Source: Tubulinosema ratisbonensis (Eukaryota > Microsporidia > Tubulinosematidae). Taken from it: a DNA stretch of 19,673 nt. This document shows positions 1-7,520 of the stretch, piece by piece. Location: assembly GCA_004000155.1 (NCBI GenBank), contig RCSS01000488.1, positions 633-20,305 on the forward strand. The letters are read 5' to 3'. Positions within the stretch are counted from its first letter, which is position 1. Every line of letters begins with the position of its first letter. Below the pieces are notes generated by a model that was not told where the DNA came from, ran no database searches, and saw nothing but the letters and a program-made list of their open reading frames with translations. Both the position numbers and the translations under genes were made by a program.

Positions 1-1
1 A

Positions 2-721
2 NNNANACCAACTTACATAAAATTTACCCTCACAGACACACAAATNTCATTCGCAAATTCATTAAGAAGAGTTTTACTCTCAGAGATACCAACCTTAGCA
101 ATAGACCTTGTAGAAATAAAAAAGAATTGTACAGTACTCCCAGATGAGATGATAGCTCATAGATTAGGACTAATACCATTTAACTCAGTCAAAGATTTAA
201 TTTACAAAGAAGAGTGTGATTGTATAAATCAATGCTCAAAGTGTTCAATATCAGGGAGTATTAGCATAAGTAATTCTTCTAATGAGATAATTAAAGTTAC
301 TTCTAGGGATATTAAGTTTGTAGATGAGAGTGGGATGAATGATTTTTTATTAAATTTGAAGAACCCAGTGCTGATTGTTAAATTATCAGAAGGACATTCT
401 TTGGTTGTTGATTTAATTGTAAGAAAAGGGATTGCTAAGACACATTCTAAGTATTGCCCAGTGACAGCTGTAAGTTATTCTTATGATGAGAATAATAAAT
501 TGATGCACACTGATTATTGGTACGAAGAGAATAAGAATAAAGAATGGCCTAATTTGAATGAGGAAGAGGGTAGGTTTGAAGAGTGTAGTGTTGTTAACAT
601 GGATTTTGAGANTGTTGAAGGAGTAATGGAAGCTAAGCCAGTGCTAAAAAAAGGGTTAGAGATTCTTAAATTTAAGGTTGATAAACTTTTAGAGGCTGTA
701 GAAAATTATGAAAAAAATTGA
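2..721 (+). CDS. RPB3: RNA polymerase II subunit RPB3, 5' end missing
   Basis: This is the third-largest subunit of nuclear RNA polymerase II. In the family it pairs with RPB11, like the bacterial alpha dimer, and nucleates core assembly. The frame is open from the window edge, so the first ATG (149) is internal. Upstream residues carry the alpha-like dimerisation signature (NSLRRVLLSEIPTLAID), followed by DEMIAHRLGLIPFNS. Four cysteines spaced C-x-C-x3-C-x2-C (visible residues 72, 74, 78, 81) match the RPB3 zinc site. HTDYWYEE and KEWP near residues 165-180 separate RPB3 from the Pol I/III paralogue AC40. 239 residues are visible; roughly ten N-terminal residues are missing. It ends soon after the conserved core, without the C-terminal tail of yeast RPB3, as expected of a reduced microsporidian version. 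An N at 612 leaves one residue unresolved. Identification is very secure. Confidence 0.97.
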   Translation, partial: XXPTYIKFTLTDTQXSFANSLRRVLLSEIPTLAIDLVEIKKNCTVLPDEMIAHRLGLIPFNSVKDLIYKEECDCINQCSKCSISGSISISNSSNEIIKVTSRDIKFVDESGMNDFLLNLKNPVLIVKLSEGHSLVVDLIVRKGIAKTHSKYCPVTAVSYSYDENNKLMHTDYWYEENKNKEWPNLNEEEGRFEECSVVNMDFEXVEGVMEAKPVLKKGLEILKFKVDKLLEAVENYEKN

Positions 722-1165
722 TTTATCATTAAAAATTTATTTTTTAAANNTTATTAAAATTAAAAAAATATATTATGTTAAATTTTTATTGATTTACAAA
801 TTAAACTTTCTTTTTTTTATTTAATTATGAATGTAAATAATATTTTTTTTAATTTTAATATGATATTTGAATTATTTTTTAACTTAAGTTTTATAGTTAA
901 AGCAAATTTTAAGATAAATGACTTTTTTAAATGAAGTATTAATTGTTATTTTAGGTTATACAATAACATATTCCACATAATTTTTTTATAATTAAATTTA
1001 AGATTAAAATAATTTGTTTATTAACCTTAGTGTACAATCCTTTCTTAAAAATGGAAAATATTTTGAATGATATTTTTCAAAATTAAGAGAAATCAAATTT
1101 GATAAATTAATTTGTTTGTTAATTTTTTAAAATCAGAATATAATTTCGAAAAAATTTTGATTAAT
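722..1165. other. Spacer between RPB3 and the next gene
   Basis: This 444-base spacer is very A+T-rich and contains two ambiguous bases at 749-750. No gene, RNA or clear start signal (CCC/GGG-like element) is visible directly before the ATG at 1166. It must hold the RPB3 3' end and the promoter of the next gene, but nothing distinctive marks either. Confidence 0.6.
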
Positions 1166-2557
1166 ATGTTAGGGTTGTTAAAAGTATTGATGTTTAATTG
1201 TACACTTAATAATGTTGATTTTCTAGATAAATATGAAAAGGATAATGTTAGGTTAACACGAAATAGCTTTAAAAATAAAGAATCTGTGACTAGTTATAAT
1301 GAAATGCAACAAAATGAAAGCACTGACTTTGCTGACGAATTTAATTTAGATGAATTTGATAGTATTGAAATAGAGCAAGGAATTAATAAAACAAATGAAA
1401 ATATAAACCAACCAGAAGAAATCTTGTTAACACATAAGAATATAACAGATTCATATCAGCCAAACCAACCATCTACTTCAATTACAGGATTGAACAATCC
1501 TACGTTTCTTTCAGAACAAGTTGAAATACTAAATTTTATTGAAAAAATGCCGTTAAACGACCACTATGAACACCTAAAATCACAACAATCAGAATGCTTT
1601 GACGCTTATTTAGCAAAACTAAAACAGTTTGCTTTTCCTAACTTAGATTACAATTCAATACTCAACAGCTTTGCAAAAGAATACACTTCTTACACAACCA
1701 CCACTTACAGCTATGACATTTGGGAAAAAGAAGCATCAAAACTTTTTTTAAAACTTAACGATTGTTTTCCCGGTTTTGTATCTATAATTTTGATCAAAGA
1801 CTTAATAAAACAAACATGGAACAAAGAAATTAGAAAGAACATTTTATGTTTTTTGTCTTTGTTTGATTTCAAAGATCTCTGCTTTGAGAGTTTTATCAAA
1901 ATCTTAGAGATAATTAAACCAAACAATAACTTTGTTTATTACTTCATTTCATTAACAAAAACATTAGCTACGAAAAAAATACCACGTTTTTCAAAAGAAA
2001 ACTTGAAAGTACACATGAACTCAAAATTTAACATTTTTCTAGAACTTTTCTTACCAGAATATTTTAATTTAAAAAATATTCTGATCAAAAAAATAGATCA
2101 TGTAAATTCTAACACTCAAAGGTTACATTTTCTTTTTAATTTTCTTTTTTATAAAAAGTGTAATTTCTTTTCGAAAATTTCTATTCTGTTTGCTACGAAG
2201 AATTTTTATTTATCAAAATGTTATAACCTTTTTTTTACATCTATTTTTGTAAATGAGGTGATTCAACTTAGATCATTGTTAATTTATATTTGTAATCAGA
2301 TTGGTTTATTTGAAGTGTCAAAGATACTTAATTTTGTTAGTTTATTACATTTAAGGTTTATCAGTTATAAAAAATTAACTTGTTTACAGAAGAGTATGTT
2401 TTGGTTAACCTATGGAACATTGATAACTTGTTTTACTTTTGATTCATTGGAAGAATTTAAACAAACATTGATCACAAATTTTTATCAATTTTCTGTTAAT
2501 AATACAATTAATTGGGCTCAGATTGATAGGGCTGTAATATCCAACCATTTTTGTTAA
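1166..2557 (+). CDS. Unrecognised 463-residue helical protein, possibly frameshifted at its 3' end
   Basis: A long open frame of this size cannot arise by chance at this base composition, so it is a real gene. I do not recognise the family. The open frame begins upstream at 1112, but the first ATG is at 1166. A second ATG at 1190 has GGG 15 bases before it and could be the true start. The first residues (MLGLLKVLMF) are hydrophobic and could be a short signal or anchor, or untranslated if 1190 is used. Residues about 48-72 are acidic (DEFNLDEFDS), followed by an N/Q/P-rich linker to about 112. The remainder alternates hydrophobic and charged residues, suggesting an all-helical, perhaps solenoid, fold with tryptophans in WEKEASKLF, TWNKEIRK and FWLTYG. 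No catalytic motif is visible. The frame ends at a stop just after five T; the next frame looks like a continuation to 2733. Confidence 0.85.
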   Translation: MLGLLKVLMFNCTLNNVDFLDKYEKDNVRLTRNSFKNKESVTSYNEMQQNESTDFADEFNLDEFDSIEIEQGINKTNENINQPEEILLTHKNITDSYQPNQPSTSITGLNNPTFLSEQVEILNFIEKMPLNDHYEHLKSQQSECFDAYLAKLKQFAFPNLDYNSILNSFAKEYTSYTTTTYSYDIWEKEASKLFLKLNDCFPGFVSIILIKDLIKQTWNKEIRKNILCFLSLFDFKDLCFESFIKILEIIKPNNNFVYYFISLTKTLATKKIPRFSKENLKVHMNSKFNIFLELFLPEYFNLKNILIKKIDHVNSNTQRLHFLFNFLFYKKCNFFSKISILFATKNFYLSKCYNLFFTSIFVNEVIQLRSLLIYICNQIGLFEVSKILNFVSLLHLRFISYKKLTCLQKSMFWLTYGTLITCFTFDSLEEFKQTLITNFYQFSVNNTINWAQIDRAVISNHFC

Positions 2558-2733
2558 ATTTAAAGAATATCACCATTTTTCAAATTAGTTTACATTTTGG
2601 AAAAAATATGGTTGAGTTACAAGAAAGAGGATTTCTTAAGTATAGTGAAAACTTTAAAAATGTGATTGATGTTATCAAGAATATTATTAACCAAAGAGTA
2701 CAGAATATTATTTTAGAGTCGTTTTCTTTCTAA
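2530..2733 (+). pseudogene. Probable out-of-frame C-terminal continuation of the 1166-2557 gene
   Basis: This segment is open in the +1 frame relative to the preceding gene and overlaps its end. It has no ATG near its beginning; its first internal ATG is at about 2608. A one-base change in the T run at 2548-2552 would join the frames and add about 60 helical residues (for example MVELQERGFLKYSE and IDVIKNIINQRVQ), giving about 520 residues. An AATAAA lies at 2735-2740, immediately after this frame's stop, as is common for short microsporidian 3' ends, although that hexamer is frequent by chance here. It may be a sequencing or assembly slip in a homopolymer, a genuine decay mutation, or a chance open run. 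The join is inference. Confidence 0.45.
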
Positions 2734-3024
2734 AAATAAAGATATCTTTGTCAAATTTTTTCATTAAAAATCTTTTATTTGTGAATTGAAATGCTTCATT
2801 GATGATTTAGAAACAAATTGAATATGTTAAAGTATTACATTTTATAATACTAAATAAAAAACATGTAATAAAAGTAAAAATTGGCATAAAGACATGAGTA
2901 AAGAATTTATTATTTCTTATTTTAAAAAACATTCCTTTTGAACAAAAAAAATAAAGAAAAGTTTAATGGAAAAATTATGTTTTTTGAAGAAATACAATAA
3001 ATTATATTTAACCATAGTTTATTA

Positions 3025-3228
3025 TTAAATCTGGTGGGAATATTTATAGGCTTGATTATAAATAAAATTTCTGTAAACTAAAGCCTAAAATATAAGGTTG
3101 ACATAGGCAGTCAATATAGTGTATAAGGGAGGATTTTTTTTACCGTATGTTTCTGTAAACCAGGTATGAATATTTTATATAGAAGGCATAATGAAAAGAT
3201 CTTTGTATAGATTTGCCATCTTAGGAAA
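3025..3228 (-). pseudogene. Coding-like fossil, unidentified
   Basis: On the minus strand, a 65-codon stretch with only two internal stops reads as plausible protein: MANLYKDLFIMPSI, then NIHTWFTETYGKKNPP, then ALVYRNFIYNQAYKY. Its amino-acid composition (W, H, Q, A, P, T) is richer than the F/I/K/N strings typical of random A+T-rich spacer. I do not recognise a family. It could be the remnant of a decayed gene or a chance run. Confidence 0.25.
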
Positions 3229-3408
3229 CAAAAAAAAATAAATAAATATTTATTCCAAATCTCTTAAAAACTACTTTATCGGTAAATCCGTGAGTTATAT
3301 TTTTTCTTGACACAATTATTATTTTTTTCGAATATGTAAATTTTTATAAGGTTCTTTTTTAAAAATTTTAAGATGTGTCGAAACAATTTAATAATATTTG
3401 TTCAAAGC

Positions 3409-3427
3409 ACCCCTACATATTAGGGGT
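3409..3427. repeat. GC-stem hairpin
   Basis: ACCCCT at 3409-3414 pairs perfectly with AGGGGT at 3422-3427 around a 7-base loop. A six-base stem with four G-C pairs stands out against the A+T-rich surroundings. It could be an RNA structure or a transcription-end element; no function can be assigned. Confidence 0.5.
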
Positions 3428-3746
3428 TTCTTTTGACCATGGATACGAGTTTCAATAAAAATCCTTTGTTAGACCTTCCTTATTAAACTTTTATAATTAA
3501 AGAAAAAGTTAACAAACCTCATACAACTATATTCAAGGTTATTTTTTATGTAATTTAATAAATATTTGATTAAAATTAAGGGACACAAACTTCATTTAAA
3601 CAATCATATAATCGCTATTTTCCACGATAGCATTTTGTATTTTATCATTTTAATTTAAAAAAACTTTTGCAATGCACAATTTATAAAATAATGACATTTA
3701 TATGCGGCCTGTTTGTAAGGTTGAAGATTTTTAAATTTTTTTAAAT

Positions 3747-4631
3747 TTAATTATTGACACAACATCCACAAATTCTGTCTAGAAAAAACATAAAAGTTTG
3801 TTGTTTAAGTCTACCACAATCCACCAAACACAATTCAACTATAATTTCCATAAAAATTAGGATCAAAATTAGCGCTTTGTAACTTAAATAAAAATATATT
3901 TTTGATAGAAAATTACTATATTTACCGATTCTTTTAGCTGTTATTTTAAATATCAAAATAAAAAATACAATATACAACAATGAACAATAGAATATAAATG
4001 ACATTTGAGTATGCTTATAAAAGAAGAAAAACATAAATAAAGTTACTACAATTAGAGTTAACGAAAGCCTATCCAAAATAAATTCAAAACTATCGATTTC
4101 TGATTTAAAATATTCTACTTTTTTTAATTGAAAACAATCATATACAATAGCTACAATAACAAATAAAACAGAAAAAACAAACCCTACAATATTTGGAGGT
4201 ATTAAACCAAAAGAAAATTTATTATGGACAAGGTCAATATATATTTGGTGAATCAGAATAAAAATATTTTTGAGTAATATAAACAAATCAAGTGCAAAAA
4301 TTAAACATAAAACAATGAACGCAACTTGGATTAATGTTGTCTTAATTGATTTGACTACATCTTGTTTTACATTTTTTGAATAAAAATTCAAAATGAATAT
4401 TATTAATGTGATAAACAAAAAAAATATGAGCACAAATAAAGAATTGTTACAGAAGCAAAAAAAAGATAACAAGTAAGAATTTAAAATTAAAAATAGTAAT
4501 AAATCTGAAACATATATTAAAGTAAAAAAGATTTTTGTAGTATAGGAGTAAATAATGGGCACTGGTGTGGTTTGTCGATTTTTTAGTAAATGTCTTTTTT
4601 GTTGAGTATTTTGTGTTTTTGCATTTTTCAT
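3747..4631 (-). CDS. Unrecognised multi-pass membrane protein, 294 residues
   Basis: This frame is far too long for chance. It opens upstream at 4682 only at a TTG; the first ATG (4629-4631) is preceded by CCCC at 4637-4640, five bases away, which matches the C-rich start signal of microsporidian genes and decides the start. The first 30 residues are basic and polar (QKRHLLKNRQ), probably cytosolic. Hydrophobic segments lie near residues 33-58, 64-84, 100-133, 146-165, 190-205, 211-230 and 250-270, so six to eight membrane spans are likely. Between them are short charged loops, including NFYSKNVKQDVVK and QLKKVEYFKSEID. The C-terminal end is cysteine-rich (CGCC). I do not recognise the family: it could be a transporter-like or endomembrane protein. 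There is no visible catalytic motif and no partner gene nearby. Confidence 0.88.
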   Translation of the reverse strand: MKNAKTQNTQQKRHLLKNRQTTPVPIIYSYTTKIFFTLIYVSDLLLFLILNSYLLSFFCFCNNSLFVLIFFLFITLIIFILNFYSKNVKQDVVKSIKTTLIQVAFIVLCLIFALDLFILLKNIFILIHQIYIDLVHNKFSFGLIPPNIVGFVFSVLFVIVAIVYDCFQLKKVEYFKSEIDSFEFILDRLSLTLIVVTLFMFFFFYKHTQMSFIFYCSLLYIVFFILIFKITAKRIGKYSNFLSKIYFYLSYKALILILIFMEIIVELCLVDCGRLKQQTFMFFLDRICGCCVNN

Positions 4632-4640
4632 TTTATGGGG
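4632..4640 (-). promoter_or_regulatory. CCCC start-proximal signal of the membrane-protein gene
   Basis: Read on the minus strand, the bases before the ATG are CCCC-ATAAA-ATG. Short C- or G-rich motifs a few bases before the start codon are an established feature of microsporidian genes. In this base composition four consecutive C are rare, so the match is informative. Confidence 0.6.
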
Positions 4641-5814
4641 AAGTTTTTTTAGACTATTTAAGATAACGAACGATAACCCCAAAAATCAACATAGAATATT
4701 CAAGCACAAAAATTTAAAGAGCCTATAATTTTTAAAAAATAAAATGATTTGAACCCCTTCAACCACTACAAAACTTAATAATTTTACAAAAAAAAATAAA
4801 AAATATTTATAAAAGTAAATGTACATAATTTTAAAGAATCAATTGTGTTTTCTAATAGTTATAGTATAATATTATAATAATATTTCAAAATGAACCAATA
4901 AACAAAGTTACCACAATTAAAAAAAGTATCAGAAATAAAATTCAATAAAATATGAAATAGAATAACTAAAAGCAAATGTAAAATAGAAATATTGAGATAG
5001 TTCTCAAATAAAAATTAAGGAAAATTTCGATTGAAATTTGAAATAAGATTAAGAGTTATGAACAACAACATGTTTTAAATAAAAAATTAAACATTAAAGT
5101 ACAATAAAACTATTTTTAATAAGTTAAAAAGCATAGACTCTTGTTTTTAGGAGAGTTATTTATTGAAGTATTTCAAGTTCCCGAAAAATCAAATATTTTC
5201 AAACTAAAGAGAAATAAAATTCTTAAATTTAACACGCTTAGTTTATAAAAAAATTTTTTAATTTAAATCATTAATTTATAATATTTAAGACTGAAAAAAA
5301 GGTTTTATCTAAGAATCAATTATCAGTCTCATTTTCTTTATTAGTTCTTAAATAATCAATATATTTTTACTATGTATATTATCCGAATACACAACAAAAT
5401 AAAATAATAAATTTTTATTGCTTAATATAAAACATTTAAGAAAGTATAAGAATAATAATAAATATCTTTAGTGTTCTGTTTGTTCTTTATACAAAAACAA
5501 TTCTTTCATTATTACAATATTTTGTTGCTTTTAAAATTAATTTCTTTTTGATTCTCGAATTAGATCTGAATAAAGGTAAAAAAATGTTGTATTTTCGTTG
5601 ACTGATGCTCTTTTTTAAATTTAAAATATAATAATATTGTGGAAAAAATACATTAAGGCATTTTATTCGCATAATTTGTTAAAAAATTAGGAAATATTAT
5701 TTATTAAATCATGTTAAATTACTTTCTTTCTAAAATTCAACGCCGATTTTACAGTTTTGGTTTAAAATTTTATCTCTCTAACTTTTTAAAGAGAAAAGTA
5801 GCTTAAATTTTTTT
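4641..5814. other. A+T-rich spacer without a supported gene
   Basis: This region contains the upstream region of the minus-strand membrane gene. A 61-codon minus-strand ATG ORF at 5487-5672 is the only notable open frame and is of a length expected by chance. Nothing else was recognised. Confidence 0.5.
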
Positions 5815-5973
5815 ATGACAACAAAGTCAGTAGATATGAGTACACATTTACAATACTTGGTTGAAATATTATATTATCTATTAGCAGTAAATAAGTGTGT
5901 TATGACAGAAAACAGTACCTCAAGTATTAAGATTTGTAATGACTTCTTAACGAATGCATCCAAAGTAGATTAA
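5815..5973 (+). CDS. Possible small gene, 52 residues, unrecognised
   Basis: A clean ATG-to-TAA frame lies in a patch that is noticeably richer in G+C (about one third by eye) than the flanks. The peptide begins MTTKSVDMSTHLQYLVEILY and ends with TSSIKICNDFLTNASKVD, so it is balanced in composition and not F/I/K/N-dominated. Two cysteines are present and residues about 11-26 are hydrophobic. Length alone is not significant in this sequence; the composition is the argument. No CCC/GGG signal precedes the ATG. It could be a genuine short gene or the surviving part of a decayed one. I do not recognise it. Confidence 0.35.
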   Translation: MTTKSVDMSTHLQYLVEILYYLLAVNKCVMTENSTSSIKICNDFLTNASKVD

Positions 5974-6440
5974 AAATAAAGAAAAAAGGGGGGGTATTTT
6001 TTCTAAAAAGCGGATAGAATAATGAAAATTTAAGAGCAGCAATAAAAAGAAAATAATCAAAAAATATATAAAAATTCAAAGACAAAAAATAACCTTCATT
6101 ATAAAGAAAAAATTTTATTATATTTTTTTGTTGCTTAATAATGTAGAATCCATACGAAGATTTTTTCGCTAAACCTTTAAGAATTTAAAGGTAAAAATAT
6201 AAATTTAACCAATTTAAAATTTTTTTAATGTCATTTCATTTTTTGCTCATTGAAGTTTAATAAATTAACATTCTAGTTGTATTTATGACTTACATATAAA
6301 ACATTTTATGTTTAGATGCTACAACTGTAATATATACAGAAGTATTTCATTAAATATTTTAAACGTATACCATTCATTTTTAATTTTTCTTTTTATATAA
6401 ACTTTAAAAATTATATTTTTTTGTATTTTATTTATTTTAA
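5974..6440. other. Spacer with a G-tract and a hairpin
   Basis: No gene was recognised. It contains seven consecutive G at 5988-5994 and a perfect 8-base stem hairpin at 6173-6192. Confidence 0.5.
6173..6192. repeat. Perfect 8-bp stem hairpin with 4-base loop
   Basis: ACCTTTAA (6173-6180) pairs fully with TTAAAGGT (6185-6192) around the loop GAAT. It is not attached to any recognised gene. The A+T-rich part could occur by chance; the ends are G-C pairs. Confidence 0.45.
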
Positions 6441-6692
6441 AAAAAGAATTTTTCACTGGTGGAAAAATTTAATTTTAAATATAAAAATGATGAATTCTTT
6501 AAATATGTCTTGCTACCAAACCTTAAACACTGTTATGAATTGCAATTGACAAAAATTCCAAAAGACAATTCAATTTGAGAAATTCTTAATAATAAAATAA
6601 CATTTTTATACATGTATCATGGTAAATTAATTAATTCAATATTTCAATTAGTTTCTTAAATAAAAGACTTCTTTTTTTATTCTAAGATATAA
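6441..6692 (+). pseudogene. Coding-like fossil, unidentified
   Basis: One frame reads as protein for 45 codons (including NDEFFKYVLLPNLKHCYE and LQLTKIPKDN), passes a TGA at 6576, and continues for 26 codons (ITFLYMYHGKLINSIF) to a TAA at 6657. Composition and the mix of codons are coding-like. There is no start codon at the beginning and no family was recognised. It could be a decayed cellular gene or part of an element. It lies about 200 bases before the ISXO2-like remnant on the same strand, but nothing ties the two together. Confidence 0.25.
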
Positions 6693-6904
6693 TAACCTAT
6701 TTAAATAATTTAAATAAGTAGTTTTTTAATATTACATTTTGAAATTTCAAATTCTAAAAAAATATTTCAGATCAAAAACTTCCCTCGTTCTATTTTTGAC
6801 ATTTCTCTTTTTTTGCTCAATATTTTAACTAAAAAAATAAACATAATAAACTAAAAAAACTCAAAACATAAGAATACTCATTGCTTTTAATATATAGCTA
6901 AAAT

Positions 6905-7520
6905 ATTGGTGGTATTTACAAAATTACCGGGTTTTATAGCATTTAATTTATTTTAAAGCTTTTTCTATTTTGATCAAATATTATTTTTTGAGTATTAAAA
7001 TGTTTTAATAATTCTTTAAAAAATTTACAGAATCTTTTTAAGATTTTTTTTGGTTTACCCATATGTTTACTGTTTTATTTCATTTTTAAAAGAAATAATA
7101 TAAAAAATATTTGGTCTGGTTTTTTTAATGCCTTTAAAAACATTAAATAATTTTATTAAACTTTTATTTTTATAATTTAAATAATATTTACTTTTTTACA
7201 AACAAAATATAACAATAAATTTAATGAAGACTAAGTTTAATTTAATACCCATCTATTTCGATAAGTTTTTTTATAATTAGTTGTAAATTCCTTCCTGACA
7301 CACTAAATTGCGTCTATTTTTGTAGATCCGCTCACAGGTGCTTGTACAAAGCATATTGAATCAGTTTAAAAGAAATTAAAACAAGTACACAAGGCGAGAC
7401 ATAATAGACACAAATCAAATTTACATTTTCTTGTCTGAATTTATGTGGCGCTAGAGATAGAAAAGGTTTTTAGAAAAATTGATCATATTAAGGAAATCTA
7501 TTTGTACAATAATTAAATTT
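6905..7520 (+). mobile_element. ISXO2/IS1595-like DDE transposase fossil
   Basis: Near 7310-7366 one frame reads ASIFVDPLTGACTKHIESV then a stop and KKLK. This is the typical C-terminal part of ISXO2-like transposases (FV-DP-TGA-T-IES-W-LK), which includes the third catalytic acidic residue. About 65 bases on, another frame gives LSEFMWR (7431-7451), the family's conserved EFMWR box, followed by KRFLEKLIILRKS after further stops. An earlier patch at 6905-6943 (IGGIYKITGFYSI) resembles the GGI block after the first acidic residue, but this is tentative. The frame change between blocks and the stop where a conserved tryptophan belongs show it is dead. Family members cut and paste DNA and are known in microsporidia. 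Terminal inverted repeats were not found, so the ends are approximate. Confidence 0.72.

Larger units (their letters stand above)
2734..3746. other. Convergent intergenic region with minor coding-like remnants
   Basis: The region lies between the plus-strand gene pair and the minus-strand membrane gene. It is slightly less A+T-rich than the spacer further right. It contains a weak minus-strand coding-like patch (3025-3228) and a GC-stemmed hairpin (3409-3427). A 15-codon ORF starts at a CCATGG context at 3439; it is too short to call a gene. No tRNA or rRNA was seen. Confidence 0.5.

Noticed and set aside
149..721. RPB3 starting at the ATG at 149
   Set aside because: The frame is open to the window edge and the upstream codons encode the conserved dimerisation signature, so this ATG is internal.
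1112..1165. Extension of the second gene to a TTG at 1112
   Set aside because: TTG is not a usual start in these organisms; the first ATG is at 1166.
1711..1926. 71-codon minus-strand ORF
   Set aside because: It lies antisense within the second gene and is a shadow of it.
3439..3486. 15-codon ORF starting in a CCATGG context
   Set aside because: Too short to support, with no upstream signal or continuation in another frame that I recognise.
4632..4682. Extension of the membrane-protein gene to a TTG at 4682
   Set aside because: The ATG at 4631 has the CCCC signal directly upstream, which would otherwise lie inside the coding sequence.
5487..5672. 61-residue minus-strand ATG ORF
   Set aside because: At about 80% A+T roughly one codon in ten is a stop by my estimate, so several runs of this length are expected in 15 kb on six frames; no start signal or recognised motif.
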